Shown: in pieces, positions 35,185 through 44,417 of the stretch
Layout of the letters: each line of letters begins with the position of its first letter
How positions within the stretch are numbered: position 1 is the first letter of the stretch
Assembly: GCA_947096075.1 (NCBI GenBank)
Contig: CAMUQE010000001.1
Span: 1-59,600, forward strand
Reading direction: 5' to 3'
DNA: 59,600 nucleotides
DNA from: Veillonella parvula
GTDB lineage: Bacteria > Bacillota > Negativicutes > Veillonellales > Veillonellaceae
The notes under the pieces: model-generated
The model's database searches: none
What the model saw: the letters and a program-made list of their open reading frames with translations, nothing else
What the model was told of the DNA's origin: nothing
Made by a program: the position numbers and the translations under genes

Positions 35185-35745
35185 ATGGAAATCAAAGAAT
35201 TGTTGCAACAAGCAGAAGAACGCATGAATAAGTCTATTGAGGCTTTAAAACATGAATTCGCATCTATTCGTACAGGCCGTGCTAGCGTAGCATTGCTTGA
35301 TAAAGTAATGGTTGACTACTATGGTAGTCAAACTCCAATTAATCAAGTTGCGAATATTTCCGTGCCTGAGCCTCGCATGATTGTTGTTGCGCCTTGGGAT
35401 AAAACGATGATTGGTGCTATTGAAAAAGCAATTTTACAATCTGACTTAGGTTTAAATCCTGGTAATGATGGTGCACAAATTCGTTTGACTATTCCTCAAT
35501 TAACTGAGGAGCGCCGTAAAGAAATCGTTAAAGTAGTTCATAAAAAAGCTGAAGATGCAAAAGTTGCAGTACGCAACATTCGTCGTGATGTAAATGATGC
35601 ATTGAAAAAAGAAGAAAAAGCTAAAATAATTACTGAAGATGATGCTAAAAACGGTTTAGATGAAATTCAAAAGCTTACCGATGCTAAAGTTAAGCAAATC
35701 GATGAGTTAAAAGCAGTAAAAGAAAAGGACGTATTAGAAGTATAA
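35185..35745 (+). CDS. frr: Ribosome recycling factor
   Basis: This 186-residue factor splits post-termination ribosomes together with EF-G. The long three-helix-bundle sequence includes LKHEFASIRTGRAS (about 22-35), YYGSQTPINQVANISVPEPR and LTEERRKEIVKVVHKKAEDAKVAVRNIRRD. The length is standard. Its stop overlaps the ATG of the next small gene (TAATG). Confidence 0.97.
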   Translation: MEIKELLQQAEERMNKSIEALKHEFASIRTGRASVALLDKVMVDYYGSQTPINQVANISVPEPRMIVVAPWDKTMIGAIEKAILQSDLGLNPGNDGAQIRLTIPQLTEERRKEIVKVVHKKAEDAKVAVRNIRRDVNDALKKEEKAKIITEDDAKNGLDEIQKLTDAKVKQIDELKAVKEKDVLEV

Positions 35746-35996
35746 TGTTAGATTCTAATATCCTTATTGGAATACCATGGCAGCTTGCAAAGTCTCGTTT
35801 GCAGGCTGCCCATATTCCTTTTAAGGTAATGATTGGGGGATCTTTTAATCGCTTTTTTGAAATTGCGGATGAAGGATTTTATGTAGCACGTATTACAAAG
35901 GTTGATGAGTGTTTACATATATTATTATATAGACCAATGATTGCCAGTGACTTCGGAAATTCTGACGAGGTAGACTATGCTAAAGAAATTATTTAA
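35745..35996 (+). CDS. Small protein of unknown function between frr and uppS
   Basis: This 83-residue open frame starts in the frr stop (TAATG) and overlaps the uppS start by 20 bases, the mark of translational coupling. It has no signal peptide or membrane segment. The sequence mixes hydrophobic and charged stretches (IPWQLAKSRLQAAHIPFKV, FNRFFEIADEGFYVARI) as in a small alpha/beta fold. I do not recognise the family. The tight packing and no competing frame support it as a real gene. Confidence 0.7.
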   Translation: MLDSNILIGIPWQLAKSRLQAAHIPFKVMIGGSFNRFFEIADEGFYVARITKVDECLHILLYRPMIASDFGNSDEVDYAKEII

Positions 35997-36741
35997 CCGT
36001 AAACAATCTGATACGCCTGTCATTGATAGCAATGTAATTCCAAAACATGTTGCTATTATTATGGATGGGAATGGACGTTGGGCTAAACGCAGAGGCATGC
36101 CGCGCTCCATGGGGCATCGTGCTGGTGCAGATGTATTAAAAGAAATTGTTATGGCTGCAGATGAAATTGGAATTAGAGCTCTTACGGTATATGGTTTCTC
36201 TACTGAGAACTGGAAACGTCCTGAACACGAAGTTTCTTTACTTATGGCTCTCATAAAAGAATACTTAAACAATAATGTTAAGTATATGCATGAACATAAT
36301 GTACGCATTCGATTTATTGGTTTTATTGGGGCTCTTTCAGAGGAACTTCAAGAAATCATTCGCGATGCAGAATTATTAACTAAGAATAATACAGGCCTTA
36401 CTTTACAGTTAGCGATTAACTATGGTGGGCGTGATGAAATAGTTAGAACTATCCGCGACATTACAAATTCTGTTGTGGATGGTACTATTACAATGGACAA
36501 TATTACTGAAGAATATGTAAGTTCGCAATTATTCACTAAAGAGTTTAGTGATGTAGATCTGTTAATTCGTCCAAGTAGTGATTTTAGAATTAGTAATTTC
36601 TTGTTATGGCAACTAGCCTATGCTGAATTTTGGTTTACTGATTTGCATTGGCCAGATTTCACTAAGGAAACTTTATTAGAAGCTGTTGCGGCATATCAGA
36701 AACGAGAACGCCGATTTGGTGGCTTAAGTGATGAGGAATAA
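35977..36741 (+). CDS. uppS: Undecaprenyl diphosphate synthase
   Basis: This 254-residue cis-prenyltransferase makes the C55 carrier for peptidoglycan and LPS sugars. IMDGNGRWAKRRGMPRSMGHRAG (about 28-50) carries the catalytic Asp, FSTENWKRP is conserved, and the C-terminal block reads RPSSDFRISNFLLWQLAYAEFWFTD. The RTSGE/RTGGE box usual in the family is RPSSD here. The start overlaps the small upstream gene. cdsA, dxr, rseP and ispG follow as in many bacteria. Confidence 0.95.
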   Translation: MLKKLFNRKQSDTPVIDSNVIPKHVAIIMDGNGRWAKRRGMPRSMGHRAGADVLKEIVMAADEIGIRALTVYGFSTENWKRPEHEVSLLMALIKEYLNNNVKYMHEHNVRIRFIGFIGALSEELQEIIRDAELLTKNNTGLTLQLAINYGGRDEIVRTIRDITNSVVDGTITMDNITEEYVSSQLFTKEFSDVDLLIRPSSDFRISNFLLWQLAYAEFWFTDLHWPDFTKETLLEAVAAYQKRERRFGGLSDEE

Positions 36742-36744
36742 AAA

Positions 36745-37569
36745 ATGTTAAAAACACGTGTTATTACCGCTGTTATAGGTTTTATTATTGCCTTAGGGGC
36801 CATTACATTAGGCGGATCTATATATGATGTTCTAATTACACTTTTAGCTTTATTAGGGTGGCGTGAGTTTGTATTACTTGGTAAAGCTAAACGTGTTCGG
36901 ATATCCATTATATGGGGCTATATTAGCATTTTATTGCTAATGATTGCTTTTGCATGTCATCAGTATATTATAGCTATAGCTATTTTAGTATTAAGTTTAT
37001 TCGCCAATTATATGTTGTGTACATTTGGTGAAAGCAAATATTCTATAGCTAGTGTATCTTTCAGTGTATTTGGATTACTCTATCTTGGTATTGGTATGAT
37101 TTCATTGCTCATGATTCGTCATGATTCAATTTACATGTCTTTATCAATGCCTTTTGAACTGTATAATTGGGGAACAATTACACTTTGGCTATTATTGTTT
37201 ACTACATGGGCTAGTGATACCTTTGCTTATTTTGCAGGCCGTGCCTTTGGTAAACGGAAAATAGTACCATCCATTAGTCCTAATAAAACACTGGAAGGCT
37301 TTATTGGTGGCTTTATTGGGTGTATTTTTACAGGTGTAGTATTTTCGTTTATCGTTGGTATTCCTTGGTGGATGGGTATCCATGTAGGTATGATTAGCGG
37401 TATATTAGCACCATTAGGTGATTTGTTTGAATCAAAGATTAAACGATTATGTAATGTAAAAGATTCTGGAACATTATTACCAGGTCATGGCGGTGTATTG
37501 GATCGCTTCGATAGCTTATTATTTGCAGCTCCCATTACATTAGTCTACATATTACTATTCTCGTACTAG
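36745..37569 (+). CDS. cdsA: Phosphatidate cytidylyltransferase
   Basis: This 274-residue integral membrane enzyme makes CDP-diacylglycerol from phosphatidate and CTP. It has about eight hydrophobic segments, the SPNKTLEGFIGG block (about 172-183) and the family signature KDSGTLLPGHGGVLDRFDS (about 235-253) with its acidic metal ligands. It uses the phosphatidate made by plsY and plsC elsewhere in the window. It starts 3 bases after uppS. Confidence 0.95.
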   Translation: MLKTRVITAVIGFIIALGAITLGGSIYDVLITLLALLGWREFVLLGKAKRVRISIIWGYISILLLMIAFACHQYIIAIAILVLSLFANYMLCTFGESKYSIASVSFSVFGLLYLGIGMISLLMIRHDSIYMSLSMPFELYNWGTITLWLLLFTTWASDTFAYFAGRAFGKRKIVPSISPNKTLEGFIGGFIGCIFTGVVFSFIVGIPWWMGIHVGMISGILAPLGDLFESKIKRLCNVKDSGTLLPGHGGVLDRFDSLLFAAPITLVYILLFSY

Positions 37570-37587
37570 TTTCATAGAGGTACACTT

Positions 37588-38733
37588 ATGAAATACCTAA
37601 GTATTATTGGCAGTACTGGCTCAATCGGTACACAGACGCTTGATGTAGTGTCTCAACATCCAGATCAATTCAAGGTGGTTGCCTTAGTGGCACATCATAA
37701 TATTGACCTCTTAGAACATCAAATTAAAAAATATGAACCTTTAGTAGCAGGTCTTGTAGATGAAAGTGCGTTTAAGGAATTACAAGCACGTTATACAGGT
37801 CCTACAAAATTGATAGGTGGTAAGGAAGCCCTTATTGCAGCGGCAACGATTCAAGAAGCTACGATGGTTATTACTGCTATTGTAGGTGCTGCAGGCATTG
37901 AGCCCACAGTAGAAGCTATAAAAAAAGGGAAGACTATAGGTCTTGCTAATAAAGAAACTCTTGTTGCTGGAGGCCCACTAATTACGTCGCTAGCTGAAGA
38001 ACACGGGGTTCAAATTTTACCTATTGATAGTGAACATAGTGCTATATTTCAGTGCTTAGAAGGGCAAGGTCGTGACAATGTTGACTCTTTAATTGTTACT
38101 GCTTCTGGTGGCCCTTTACGTACATGGGATTCTAGTAAGATTCAAACTGCAACTGCTGCAGATTGTTTGCGACATCCTACCTGGAATATGGGCAATAAAA
38201 TAACTATAGACTCTGCCTCCTTATTCAATAAAGGATTAGAGGTAATAGAAGCTCACTGGTTATTTGGCTTCGATTTTGATCATATTGATGTAGTAGTACA
38301 TCCTCAAAGTATCGTTCATTCTATGATTCGTATGAAGGATGGTGCGATATTAGCGCAAATGGGAAATCCAGATATGCGTGAGCCTATTCAATATGCTTTA
38401 ACGTATCCAAAACGTGAAGCTTTAAGTATTAATCATCTTGATTTTACTCAAACTCTACAATTGGAGTTTTTACCTCCACGATATGACGATTTCCCTGCAC
38501 TTCGACTTGCATATGAGGTAGGGCGTGCTAGTGGATTTAAACCAGCTGTATTTAATGCAGCCAATGAAACGTCAGTATATGCGTTTTTAGAAGATAAAAT
38601 CGCTTTTGGTGATATTTATAAAGTCGTTTCTTCTGTTCTTGAATCTATGGGATCAGAAGATGATTTTACATTAGATAATTTATTATCCATCGATAGATGG
38701 GCCCGTGAAAAGGCAACATCATTGATGTTATAG
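37588..38733 (+). CDS. dxr: 1-deoxy-D-xylulose-5-phosphate reductoisomerase
   Basis: This 381-residue NADPH-dependent enzyme makes MEP, the first committed isoprenoid intermediate. GSTGSIGTQTLDVV (about 7-20) is the dinucleotide loop, LANKETLVAGG and PIDSEHSAIFQ carry substrate and metal ligands, and TASGGPLRTW and NKGLEVIEAHWLF are conserved. Together with ispG and the ispH fusion it gives three MEP-pathway genes in the window. Confidence 0.97.
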   Translation: MKYLSIIGSTGSIGTQTLDVVSQHPDQFKVVALVAHHNIDLLEHQIKKYEPLVAGLVDESAFKELQARYTGPTKLIGGKEALIAAATIQEATMVITAIVGAAGIEPTVEAIKKGKTIGLANKETLVAGGPLITSLAEEHGVQILPIDSEHSAIFQCLEGQGRDNVDSLIVTASGGPLRTWDSSKIQTATAADCLRHPTWNMGNKITIDSASLFNKGLEVIEAHWLFGFDFDHIDVVVHPQSIVHSMIRMKDGAILAQMGNPDMREPIQYALTYPKREALSINHLDFTQTLQLEFLPPRYDDFPALRLAYEVGRASGFKPAVFNAANETSVYAFLEDKIAFGDIYKVVSSVLESMGSEDDFTLDNLLSIDRWAREKATSLML

Positions 38734-38741
38734 GAGAATAT

Positions 38742-39758
38742 ATGATTACGGCATTAGCCACAATATTTGTATTTGGTTTAATCGTGTTTATTCATGAGCT
38801 AGGCCATTTTATTACAGCTAAGATGTCAGGTATGCAAGTTGATGAATTTGCTATAGGTTTTGGACCAGCCATATTTAAAGTACAAAAAGGGGAAACTTTA
38901 TATTCTATTCGTATAATTCCTCTTGGAGGATTTAATCGTATTGCTGGTATGACACTTGACGAGCCTCTTAATGAACGCTCTTTTTATAATAAACCTGCGT
39001 GGAAAAAATTTATCGTTATTTCCGCAGGGGCTGTATTTAACTTTATATTAGCCATTGTACTTTTCTTTGGCCTCAATGTTACTGTAGGAAATCTTACTTA
39101 TACAAATGAACCTGTAATTGGTAACATTATTGCTGGTAGTTCTGCCGAACAGGCTCATTTAGAAGCTAACGATAGAATTATTACGATTGATGGCAAAAAA
39201 ATTAGTACTTGGGATGATATTCGTCCTAGCTTACAAGGCACAGCAAACCATGGTGTAACTGTTGTTGTAGAGCGTGAAGGACAAACTATAGAAACTACGG
39301 TAATACCTAAAATGGAACAAGATAGTCCTAAGATTGGCATCTATCCTAGCTTTACTCGTGAAACTTATAGTATTGGTGAATCTTTGGGCCTTGCTATTAG
39401 CCGGACGGGGCAAACTATTGTTGCTATGGTCAGTGGGATTTACGATATGATTCGTGGCACACAAGCAGCCGAATTATCTGGTCCAGTAGGTATTTCGCAA
39501 ATGGCAGGTACTATTGCACAATCAGGTTTTGCACCATTATTAAGCTTTGCTGCTTTTCTTAGTATTAACTTAGGGGTTATTAATCTTTTACCATTACCTG
39601 TTTTAGATGGTGGTCATTTGATTATTATCTTGGCGGAAGCTATAACAGGCCGTAGATTACCTGCTAAAGCCTTAATGTATATTCAAATGGTTGGGGTTGC
39701 CTTAATGGTAGCATTATTCTTATATGTAACAACGCAGGATATTTTCCGTTTACTATAA
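38742..39758 (+). CDS. rseP: Site-2 zinc metalloprotease RseP/RasP
   Basis: This 338-residue membrane protease cleaves transmembrane substrates such as anti-sigma factors and signal peptides. The zinc motif HELGH is at about residues 18-22 in the first membrane segment, a PDZ domain covers about 125-200, and the second active-site motif LPLPVLDGGHL is near the end. One PDZ domain, not two, matches the Firmicutes type. It lies 8 bases after dxr. Confidence 0.95.
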   Translation: MITALATIFVFGLIVFIHELGHFITAKMSGMQVDEFAIGFGPAIFKVQKGETLYSIRIIPLGGFNRIAGMTLDEPLNERSFYNKPAWKKFIVISAGAVFNFILAIVLFFGLNVTVGNLTYTNEPVIGNIIAGSSAEQAHLEANDRIITIDGKKISTWDDIRPSLQGTANHGVTVVVEREGQTIETTVIPKMEQDSPKIGIYPSFTRETYSIGESLGLAISRTGQTIVAMVSGIYDMIRGTQAAELSGPVGISQMAGTIAQSGFAPLLSFAAFLSINLGVINLLPLPVLDGGHLIIILAEAITGRRLPAKALMYIQMVGVALMVALFLYVTTQDIFRLL

Positions 39759-39776
39759 GACAGATGGGAGATTACA

Positions 39777-40862
39777 ATGATTGTACGTAAACCAACAAAT
39801 GGTATCTATGTAGGTATAGTTAAAATCGGCGATTATGCACCGGTAAGTATTCAATCTATGATTACTACGGATCCAGTCCATACAGAGGAGGCAATTACGG
39901 AAATTAATCGTTTAGCAGAGGCCGGTTGTGAACTGGTTCGTGTCGCAGTTCCGACAATGGCATCTGCAAAGGCTTTAAAAGCTGTTAGAGCCGGCATTTC
40001 AATCCCTTTGATTGCTGATATTCACTTTGATTATAGATTAGCTTTAGAAGCTATTGAAAATAATGTTGATGGATTGCGCATTAACCCAGGAAATATTGGT
40101 GGTGAAGATAAGGTTTTAGCCGTTATTGAAAAGGCAAAACCTAAACAAATCCCAATTCGCATTGGTGTTAATGCAGGGTCTTTACCAAAGCACATTCTCG
40201 ATGCTCATGGAGGTCATCCTACTGCGGACGGTATGGTTGAAACTGCTTTAGAACATGTAAGAATACTAGAGAAACTTGATTATCGTCAAATGAAATTATC
40301 TATTAAAGCCACGGAAGTGCCTTTAATGGTAGAAGCATATCGTAAATTATCCGATAAGATTCCTTATCCGTTACATTTAGGTGTTACAGAAGCTGGTACT
40401 ATTAAACAAGGCACTATTAAATCTGCTATGGGTATTGGTGCTTTACTTCTTGATGGTATTGGTGATACCTTACGGGTATCTTTAACGGGTGATCCAATTC
40501 ACGAAATTGAAGTAGGTCGAAGTATTTTAAGTAGCTTAGGGTTAAGAAGCTTTGGAGCCACTATGATATCTTGTCCTACATGCGGTCGCTGCCAAGTAAA
40601 CTTGTTTGATATGGCTGGTATTGTAGAAGAACGTTTAGCATCCATTAAAGCGCCTATTAAGGTTGCTGTTATGGGGTGTGTTGTAAATGGTCCAGGGGAA
40701 GCTCGTGAGGCTGACTTTGGTATCGCTGGTGGTGATGGTCAAGGTATCATTTTCCGTAAAGGGGAAGTTATTAAAACTGTACCAGAAGCCGAATTAGTAG
40801 ATACATTGTTTAGAGAAATTGACCAATATTTAGAAAATTTAAATGAGGAGTCTTTATGTTAG
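39777..40862 (+). CDS. ispG: 4-hydroxy-3-methylbut-2-en-1-yl diphosphate synthase (IspG)
   Basis: This 361-residue Fe-S enzyme makes HMBPP, the substrate of IspH at 6571. The TIM barrel carries MITTDPVHTEEAI and RINPGNIGGEDKV, and the cluster cysteines are in ISCPTCGRCQVN (about 263-274) and VMGCVVNGPGEA. Length is the usual bacterial form without the plant insert. Its last 7 bases overlap proS. Confidence 0.96.
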   Translation: MIVRKPTNGIYVGIVKIGDYAPVSIQSMITTDPVHTEEAITEINRLAEAGCELVRVAVPTMASAKALKAVRAGISIPLIADIHFDYRLALEAIENNVDGLRINPGNIGGEDKVLAVIEKAKPKQIPIRIGVNAGSLPKHILDAHGGHPTADGMVETALEHVRILEKLDYRQMKLSIKATEVPLMVEAYRKLSDKIPYPLHLGVTEAGTIKQGTIKSAMGIGALLLDGIGDTLRVSLTGDPIHEIEVGRSILSSLGLRSFGATMISCPTCGRCQVNLFDMAGIVEERLASIKAPIKVAVMGCVVNGPGEAREADFGIAGGDGQGIIFRKGEVIKTVPEAELVDTLFREIDQYLENLNEESLC

Positions 40863-42574
40863 CCACTAAATTATATGCACCTACATTGCGTGAGGTTCCA
40901 TCTGACGCTGATGTAGTAAGCCAACAGCTTATGCTTCGCGCTGGTTTTATGCGTAAAACTGCAAATGGTTTATATAGCTTTTTACCATTGGGTTGGAGAA
41001 GTATCAAAAAGATTGAAGCCATCGTACGTGAAGAAATGGATCGTGCTAGTGCTCAAGAAATTATGATGCCAATTTTACAGCCTGCAGAAATTTGGAAAGA
41101 GTCTGGCCGTTGGAAGGCATATGGCGCAGAAATGATGCGTATCAACGACCGTCATGATAATGAGTTTTGTCTAGGACCAACACATGAAGAGATGATTACA
41201 ACTCTCGTTAAAAATGAGATCAATTCATATCGTCAGTTACCAGTCAATTTATATCAAATTCAAAGTAAATTCCGCGATGAACGTCGTCCTCGTTATGGTT
41301 TGATGCGCAGTCGCGAATTTATTATGAAAGATGCTTATTCTTTTGACGTAGATGAAGCAGGCTTAGAAGAATCTTATAAGTCTATGTACGATGCATATAC
41401 TCGTATCTTTAATCGTTGTGGACTTACATTCCGTCCAGTAGAGGCTGATAGTGGTGCCATCGGTGGTAGTGGTACTCATGAATTTATGGCTATCGCTGAA
41501 GCAGGTGAAGCAGATATCGTATATTGTACTAAATGCGATTACGCTGCCAATATCGAAATCGGTAAGCCTGGCATCATAAAACAGGATGAAGAAGCTCTTC
41601 AAGAGTTATCCGTTGTAGATACTCCTAATGCTAGCACTATTGAAGCTGTTGCGGAAATGCTAAACTTACCACTACATAAAACTATTAAAGCTGTAGTGTT
41701 CTCTATTGATGGTAAAGTGGTATTAGCCATCGTTCGTGGCGATCATGAAGTAAATGAAGTTGCCGTACAACATGCCGTACTTGGTTCTGTAGAGCCTGAG
41801 ATGGCTACATCAGAAGAATTGGAAAAAGTAGGTTTAACAGCTGGCTTTATTAGTCCTGTAGGATTACAACAAACAGATGAATTTGCTATCGTTGTGGATG
41901 AGTCTGTTATGGAAACTTACAATGTTTGTGGTGGCGCTAATAAAAAGGATGCTCACTACGTAAATATCAATCCTAAACGGGACTTTAATGTAGCAGACAT
42001 TATTGTTGCTCCAATTCGTTTGATCACGAAGGACGATGTGTGTCCTAAATGTGGTGGTGCTTTAGAACATGCTAAAGGCATCGAAGTAGGTCAAGTATTT
42101 AAATTGGGTACCAAATATTCTGAAGCATTACAAGCTACATTCTTAGATCAAAATGGTCGTCCTAATCCAATGATTATGGGTTGCTATGGTATCGGTGTAT
42201 CTCGTACACTAGCTGCTGCTATTGAGCAATATCACGATGAAAATGGTATTATTTGGCCGCGTTCTATCGCTCCATTTGAAGCAGTTATTGTGCCAATTAA
42301 TGCAAAAGACGAAGCATTAATGTCTACTAGTCATACTATTTATACTGCATTAAAAGATGCTGGTGTTGATGTATTGCTTGATGATCGTAAAGATCGTGCA
42401 GGCGTTAAGTTTAAGGATGCTGATTTGATTGGTTATCCACTTCGCATTACAGTAAGTAAAAATACTCTTGAAAATAATGAAGTAGAAATTCAAATTCGTA
42501 AGTCTGGAGAAGCACTTCCTTGTGCTATTGATTCTGTAGCCACAAAAGTTGCAGAGTTACTTCAAAACTTATAA
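40856..42574 (+). CDS. proS: Prolyl-tRNA synthetase, bacterial type with editing domain
   Basis: This 572-residue class II synthetase charges tRNA-Pro. Motif 2 is seen in KFRDERRPRYGLMRSREFIMKD-type sequence (about 141-162), and a YbaK-like editing domain (about 230-380) is inserted between motifs 2 and 3, as in the E. coli type. The C-terminal anticodon-binding domain follows about residue 470. GAGGAG precedes the start, which overlaps ispG. It ends the operon before a strong terminator. Confidence 0.97.
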   Translation: MLATKLYAPTLREVPSDADVVSQQLMLRAGFMRKTANGLYSFLPLGWRSIKKIEAIVREEMDRASAQEIMMPILQPAEIWKESGRWKAYGAEMMRINDRHDNEFCLGPTHEEMITTLVKNEINSYRQLPVNLYQIQSKFRDERRPRYGLMRSREFIMKDAYSFDVDEAGLEESYKSMYDAYTRIFNRCGLTFRPVEADSGAIGGSGTHEFMAIAEAGEADIVYCTKCDYAANIEIGKPGIIKQDEEALQELSVVDTPNASTIEAVAEMLNLPLHKTIKAVVFSIDGKVVLAIVRGDHEVNEVAVQHAVLGSVEPEMATSEELEKVGLTAGFISPVGLQQTDEFAIVVDESVMETYNVCGGANKKDAHYVNINPKRDFNVADIIVAPIRLITKDDVCPKCGGALEHAKGIEVGQVFKLGTKYSEALQATFLDQNGRPNPMIMGCYGIGVSRTLAAAIEQYHDENGIIWPRSIAPFEAVIVPINAKDEALMSTSHTIYTALKDAGVDVLLDDRKDRAGVKFKDADLIGYPLRITVSKNTLENNEVEIQIRKSGEALPCAIDSVATKVAELLQNL

Positions 42575-42577
42575 TAA

Positions 42578-42618
42578 AATTGCGATTCTAGTGAATACTC
42601 ATTAGGATCGCAATTTCT
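42578..42618 (+). terminator. Terminator after proS
   Basis: AATTGCGATTCTAGTGA pairs with TCATTAGGATCGCAATT (a few wobble pairs) around ATAC, followed by TTCTCTTT. It closes the rpsB-proS stretch. Confidence 0.85.
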
Positions 42619-42628
42619 CTTTATAAAC

Positions 42629-42657
42629 TTGAATTAATGGACTAAATCAGTCATAAT
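42629..42657 (+). promoter_or_regulatory. Promoter for the PHP gene
   Basis: TTGAAT (42629-42634) and CATAAT (42652-42657) are 17 bases apart and 35 bases before the start at 42692, which has GGAGG at 42681. Confidence 0.6.
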
Positions 42658-42691
42658 TAAATAATAGGATATTTATAATGGGAGGTAGTAT

Positions 42692-43519
42692 ATGCTTGTA
42701 GATTTTCATATGCATTCCGTTTTTTCGGATGGTGTTGAAACGCCTAAAGAGTTGTTACGTCATGCCTTAGACTGTAATGTATCTATGATGGCTTTAACCG
42801 ATCATGATGAAATAGATGGCATTCAAGCATTGCGTGCTGCTCAAAAAGAATTAGATCCTAATGAATCTATTAAAATTGTAAATGGCTGTGAATTTAGTGC
42901 TGATTATAAAGATAAGTCTATTCATATTTTAGGGTATTGCTTTGATGAAACTAATAGAGAATTAAACGATTTTATTACTTTTTTTAAAAGAAAACGTGAA
43001 GAACGTATCGATGAAATCATTAGACGCTGTAATAATGAAGGCTATCACATTACAAAAAAAGAGCTTATCAAACAATTTCCTGATACTAAGGCTTATGGGC
43101 GTCCACATATTGGTAAACTTTTAATTGATGGTGGTTATGCTAAGGATATTAATGATGTTTTTAAAGGCATTTTACGAAAAGGTAGTCCTTGCTATGTGCC
43201 TAAGGTAAAAGTAGAGGTTCAACATATTATCGATATCATTCATAAAGCAGGTGGACTTGCCGTTATGGCTCATCCTAAATTGGTTACCAGTGATGAATAT
43301 GTGTTGGAAATGTTAGATTATAATTTTGATGGTATTGAGGTATATCATTCAAAACATAATGATGATGATGTAGAAAGATATAAAGCATTAGCTAAGGATT
43401 ATAACCTCTTTATTACGGGTGGTTCTGATTATCATGGGATTCCAGAAAAAAAACCTGATAAGTTTGGTGATTACTTAGTATCCGGTGAAGATGTATCAGA
43501 ATTTATTAGTTTATTATAA
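42692..43519 (+). CDS. PHP-domain phosphoesterase (RNase AM/YciV-like)
   Basis: This 275-residue protein opens with the PHP motif DFHMHSVFSDGVETPKELL (3-21), followed by ALTDHDEIDGI, HILGYCFD, MAHPKL and a final GGSDYHG, giving the set of metal-binding His and Asp residues. E. coli RNase AM (YciV) is a 5'-3' exonuclease on RNA and on 3',5'-bisphosphates, and this protein has similar length and motif order. Exact substrate is unknown. It is first in a three-gene group with miaB. Confidence 0.85.
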   Translation: MLVDFHMHSVFSDGVETPKELLRHALDCNVSMMALTDHDEIDGIQALRAAQKELDPNESIKIVNGCEFSADYKDKSIHILGYCFDETNRELNDFITFFKRKREERIDEIIRRCNNEGYHITKKELIKQFPDTKAYGRPHIGKLLIDGGYAKDINDVFKGILRKGSPCYVPKVKVEVQHIIDIIHKAGGLAVMAHPKLVTSDEYVLEMLDYNFDGIEVYHSKHNDDDVERYKALAKDYNLFITGGSDYHGIPEKKPDKFGDYLVSGEDVSEFISLL

Positions 43520-43533
43520 ATATGAGGTAGACT

Positions 43534-44409
43534 ATGGAAGTCATTGCATTTGTAGGTAGTAGTGGCACAGGTAAGAGTCATCGTGCACTCGTAGTTGCTC
43601 ATGAAAATAAAATTGAATGTATTATCGATGATGGTATTTTGATTCATGATAATAAAATCGTGGCTGGCTTTTCTGCAAAAAAAGAGTCTAGTCGATTAAA
43701 AGCTGTTCGACGCGCTATTTTCCAAGATGAAGTGCAAGTTAAGTCCGTACGTGAACAACTAGATAAGATTAAACCTAATAAACTTATGATTATCGGTACC
43801 TCTGATAATATGGTGAAGAAGATTACTAAAGCTTTAGGTTTGCAAAATCCTGATCGTTATATTCGCATTGAAGATGTTGCAACACCTAAGGAAATTGAAA
43901 AGGCACAACATGCACGTTTGAAAGAAGGCAAGCATATTATTCCTGTGCCCACAATGGAATTAAAGCCGCACTTTAGAGGTTATCTAATCGATCCAATTAA
44001 AACCATGTGGCGTCGCCGCACTTTGAAGAAACAAGACCAAGATACATTAGGTCAAATTGGTTCTGAAGGTTTTGAGCGTTCTGTTGTACGTCCTGCTTTC
44101 AGTTACTATGGTAGACTCACTTTTGATGATGAAGTAATCATTAAATTGATTAGAAATGGGTTAAAAAAAGTAGCTGGTGTCGATGAGACCAGTATAATTT
44201 CTTTTAAAAAAAGCGACAAAGGTCAAAACGGTCTTGTTGTTGATATGGCTGTAGTTATTGAACATGGATATCCTGTTAAACCATTGATGCAACAGGTACA
44301 AAAATCTGTTCGCAATGAAATTGAATATATTACCGGCATGTCTATTGAACGTATGTCCATTAAAGTTAAGAATATTATTGAAACAAAACGTAAGATTGTT
44401 AAAGTTTAG
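43534..44409 (+). CDS. P-loop NTPase domain fused to an Asp23/Gls24-like domain
   Basis: This 291-residue protein starts with a Walker A loop GSSGTGKS (about 8-15) and a small nucleotide-binding-like domain to about residue 150. The C-terminal part (about 190-285) matches the Asp23/Gls24 pattern: YYGRLTFDDEVIIKLIRNGL, VDMAVVIEHGYPVKPLMQQVQKSVRNEIEYITGMSIERMSIKVKNI-type (about 240-283). Asp23 proteins relate to envelope stress. The fusion, and its place between a PHP esterase and miaB, give no clear function. A clear Walker B is not obvious. Confidence 0.78.
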   Translation: MEVIAFVGSSGTGKSHRALVVAHENKIECIIDDGILIHDNKIVAGFSAKKESSRLKAVRRAIFQDEVQVKSVREQLDKIKPNKLMIIGTSDNMVKKITKALGLQNPDRYIRIEDVATPKEIEKAQHARLKEGKHIIPVPTMELKPHFRGYLIDPIKTMWRRRTLKKQDQDTLGQIGSEGFERSVVRPAFSYYGRLTFDDEVIIKLIRNGLKKVAGVDETSIISFKKSDKGQNGLVVDMAVVIEHGYPVKPLMQQVQKSVRNEIEYITGMSIERMSIKVKNIIETKRKIVKV

Positions 44410-44417
44410 GAGTTAGA

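Noticed and set aside
40750..40860. A T-box leader for proS
   Set aside because: proS overlaps ispG and there is no intergenic space, specifier stem or AGGGTGGNACCGCG box.
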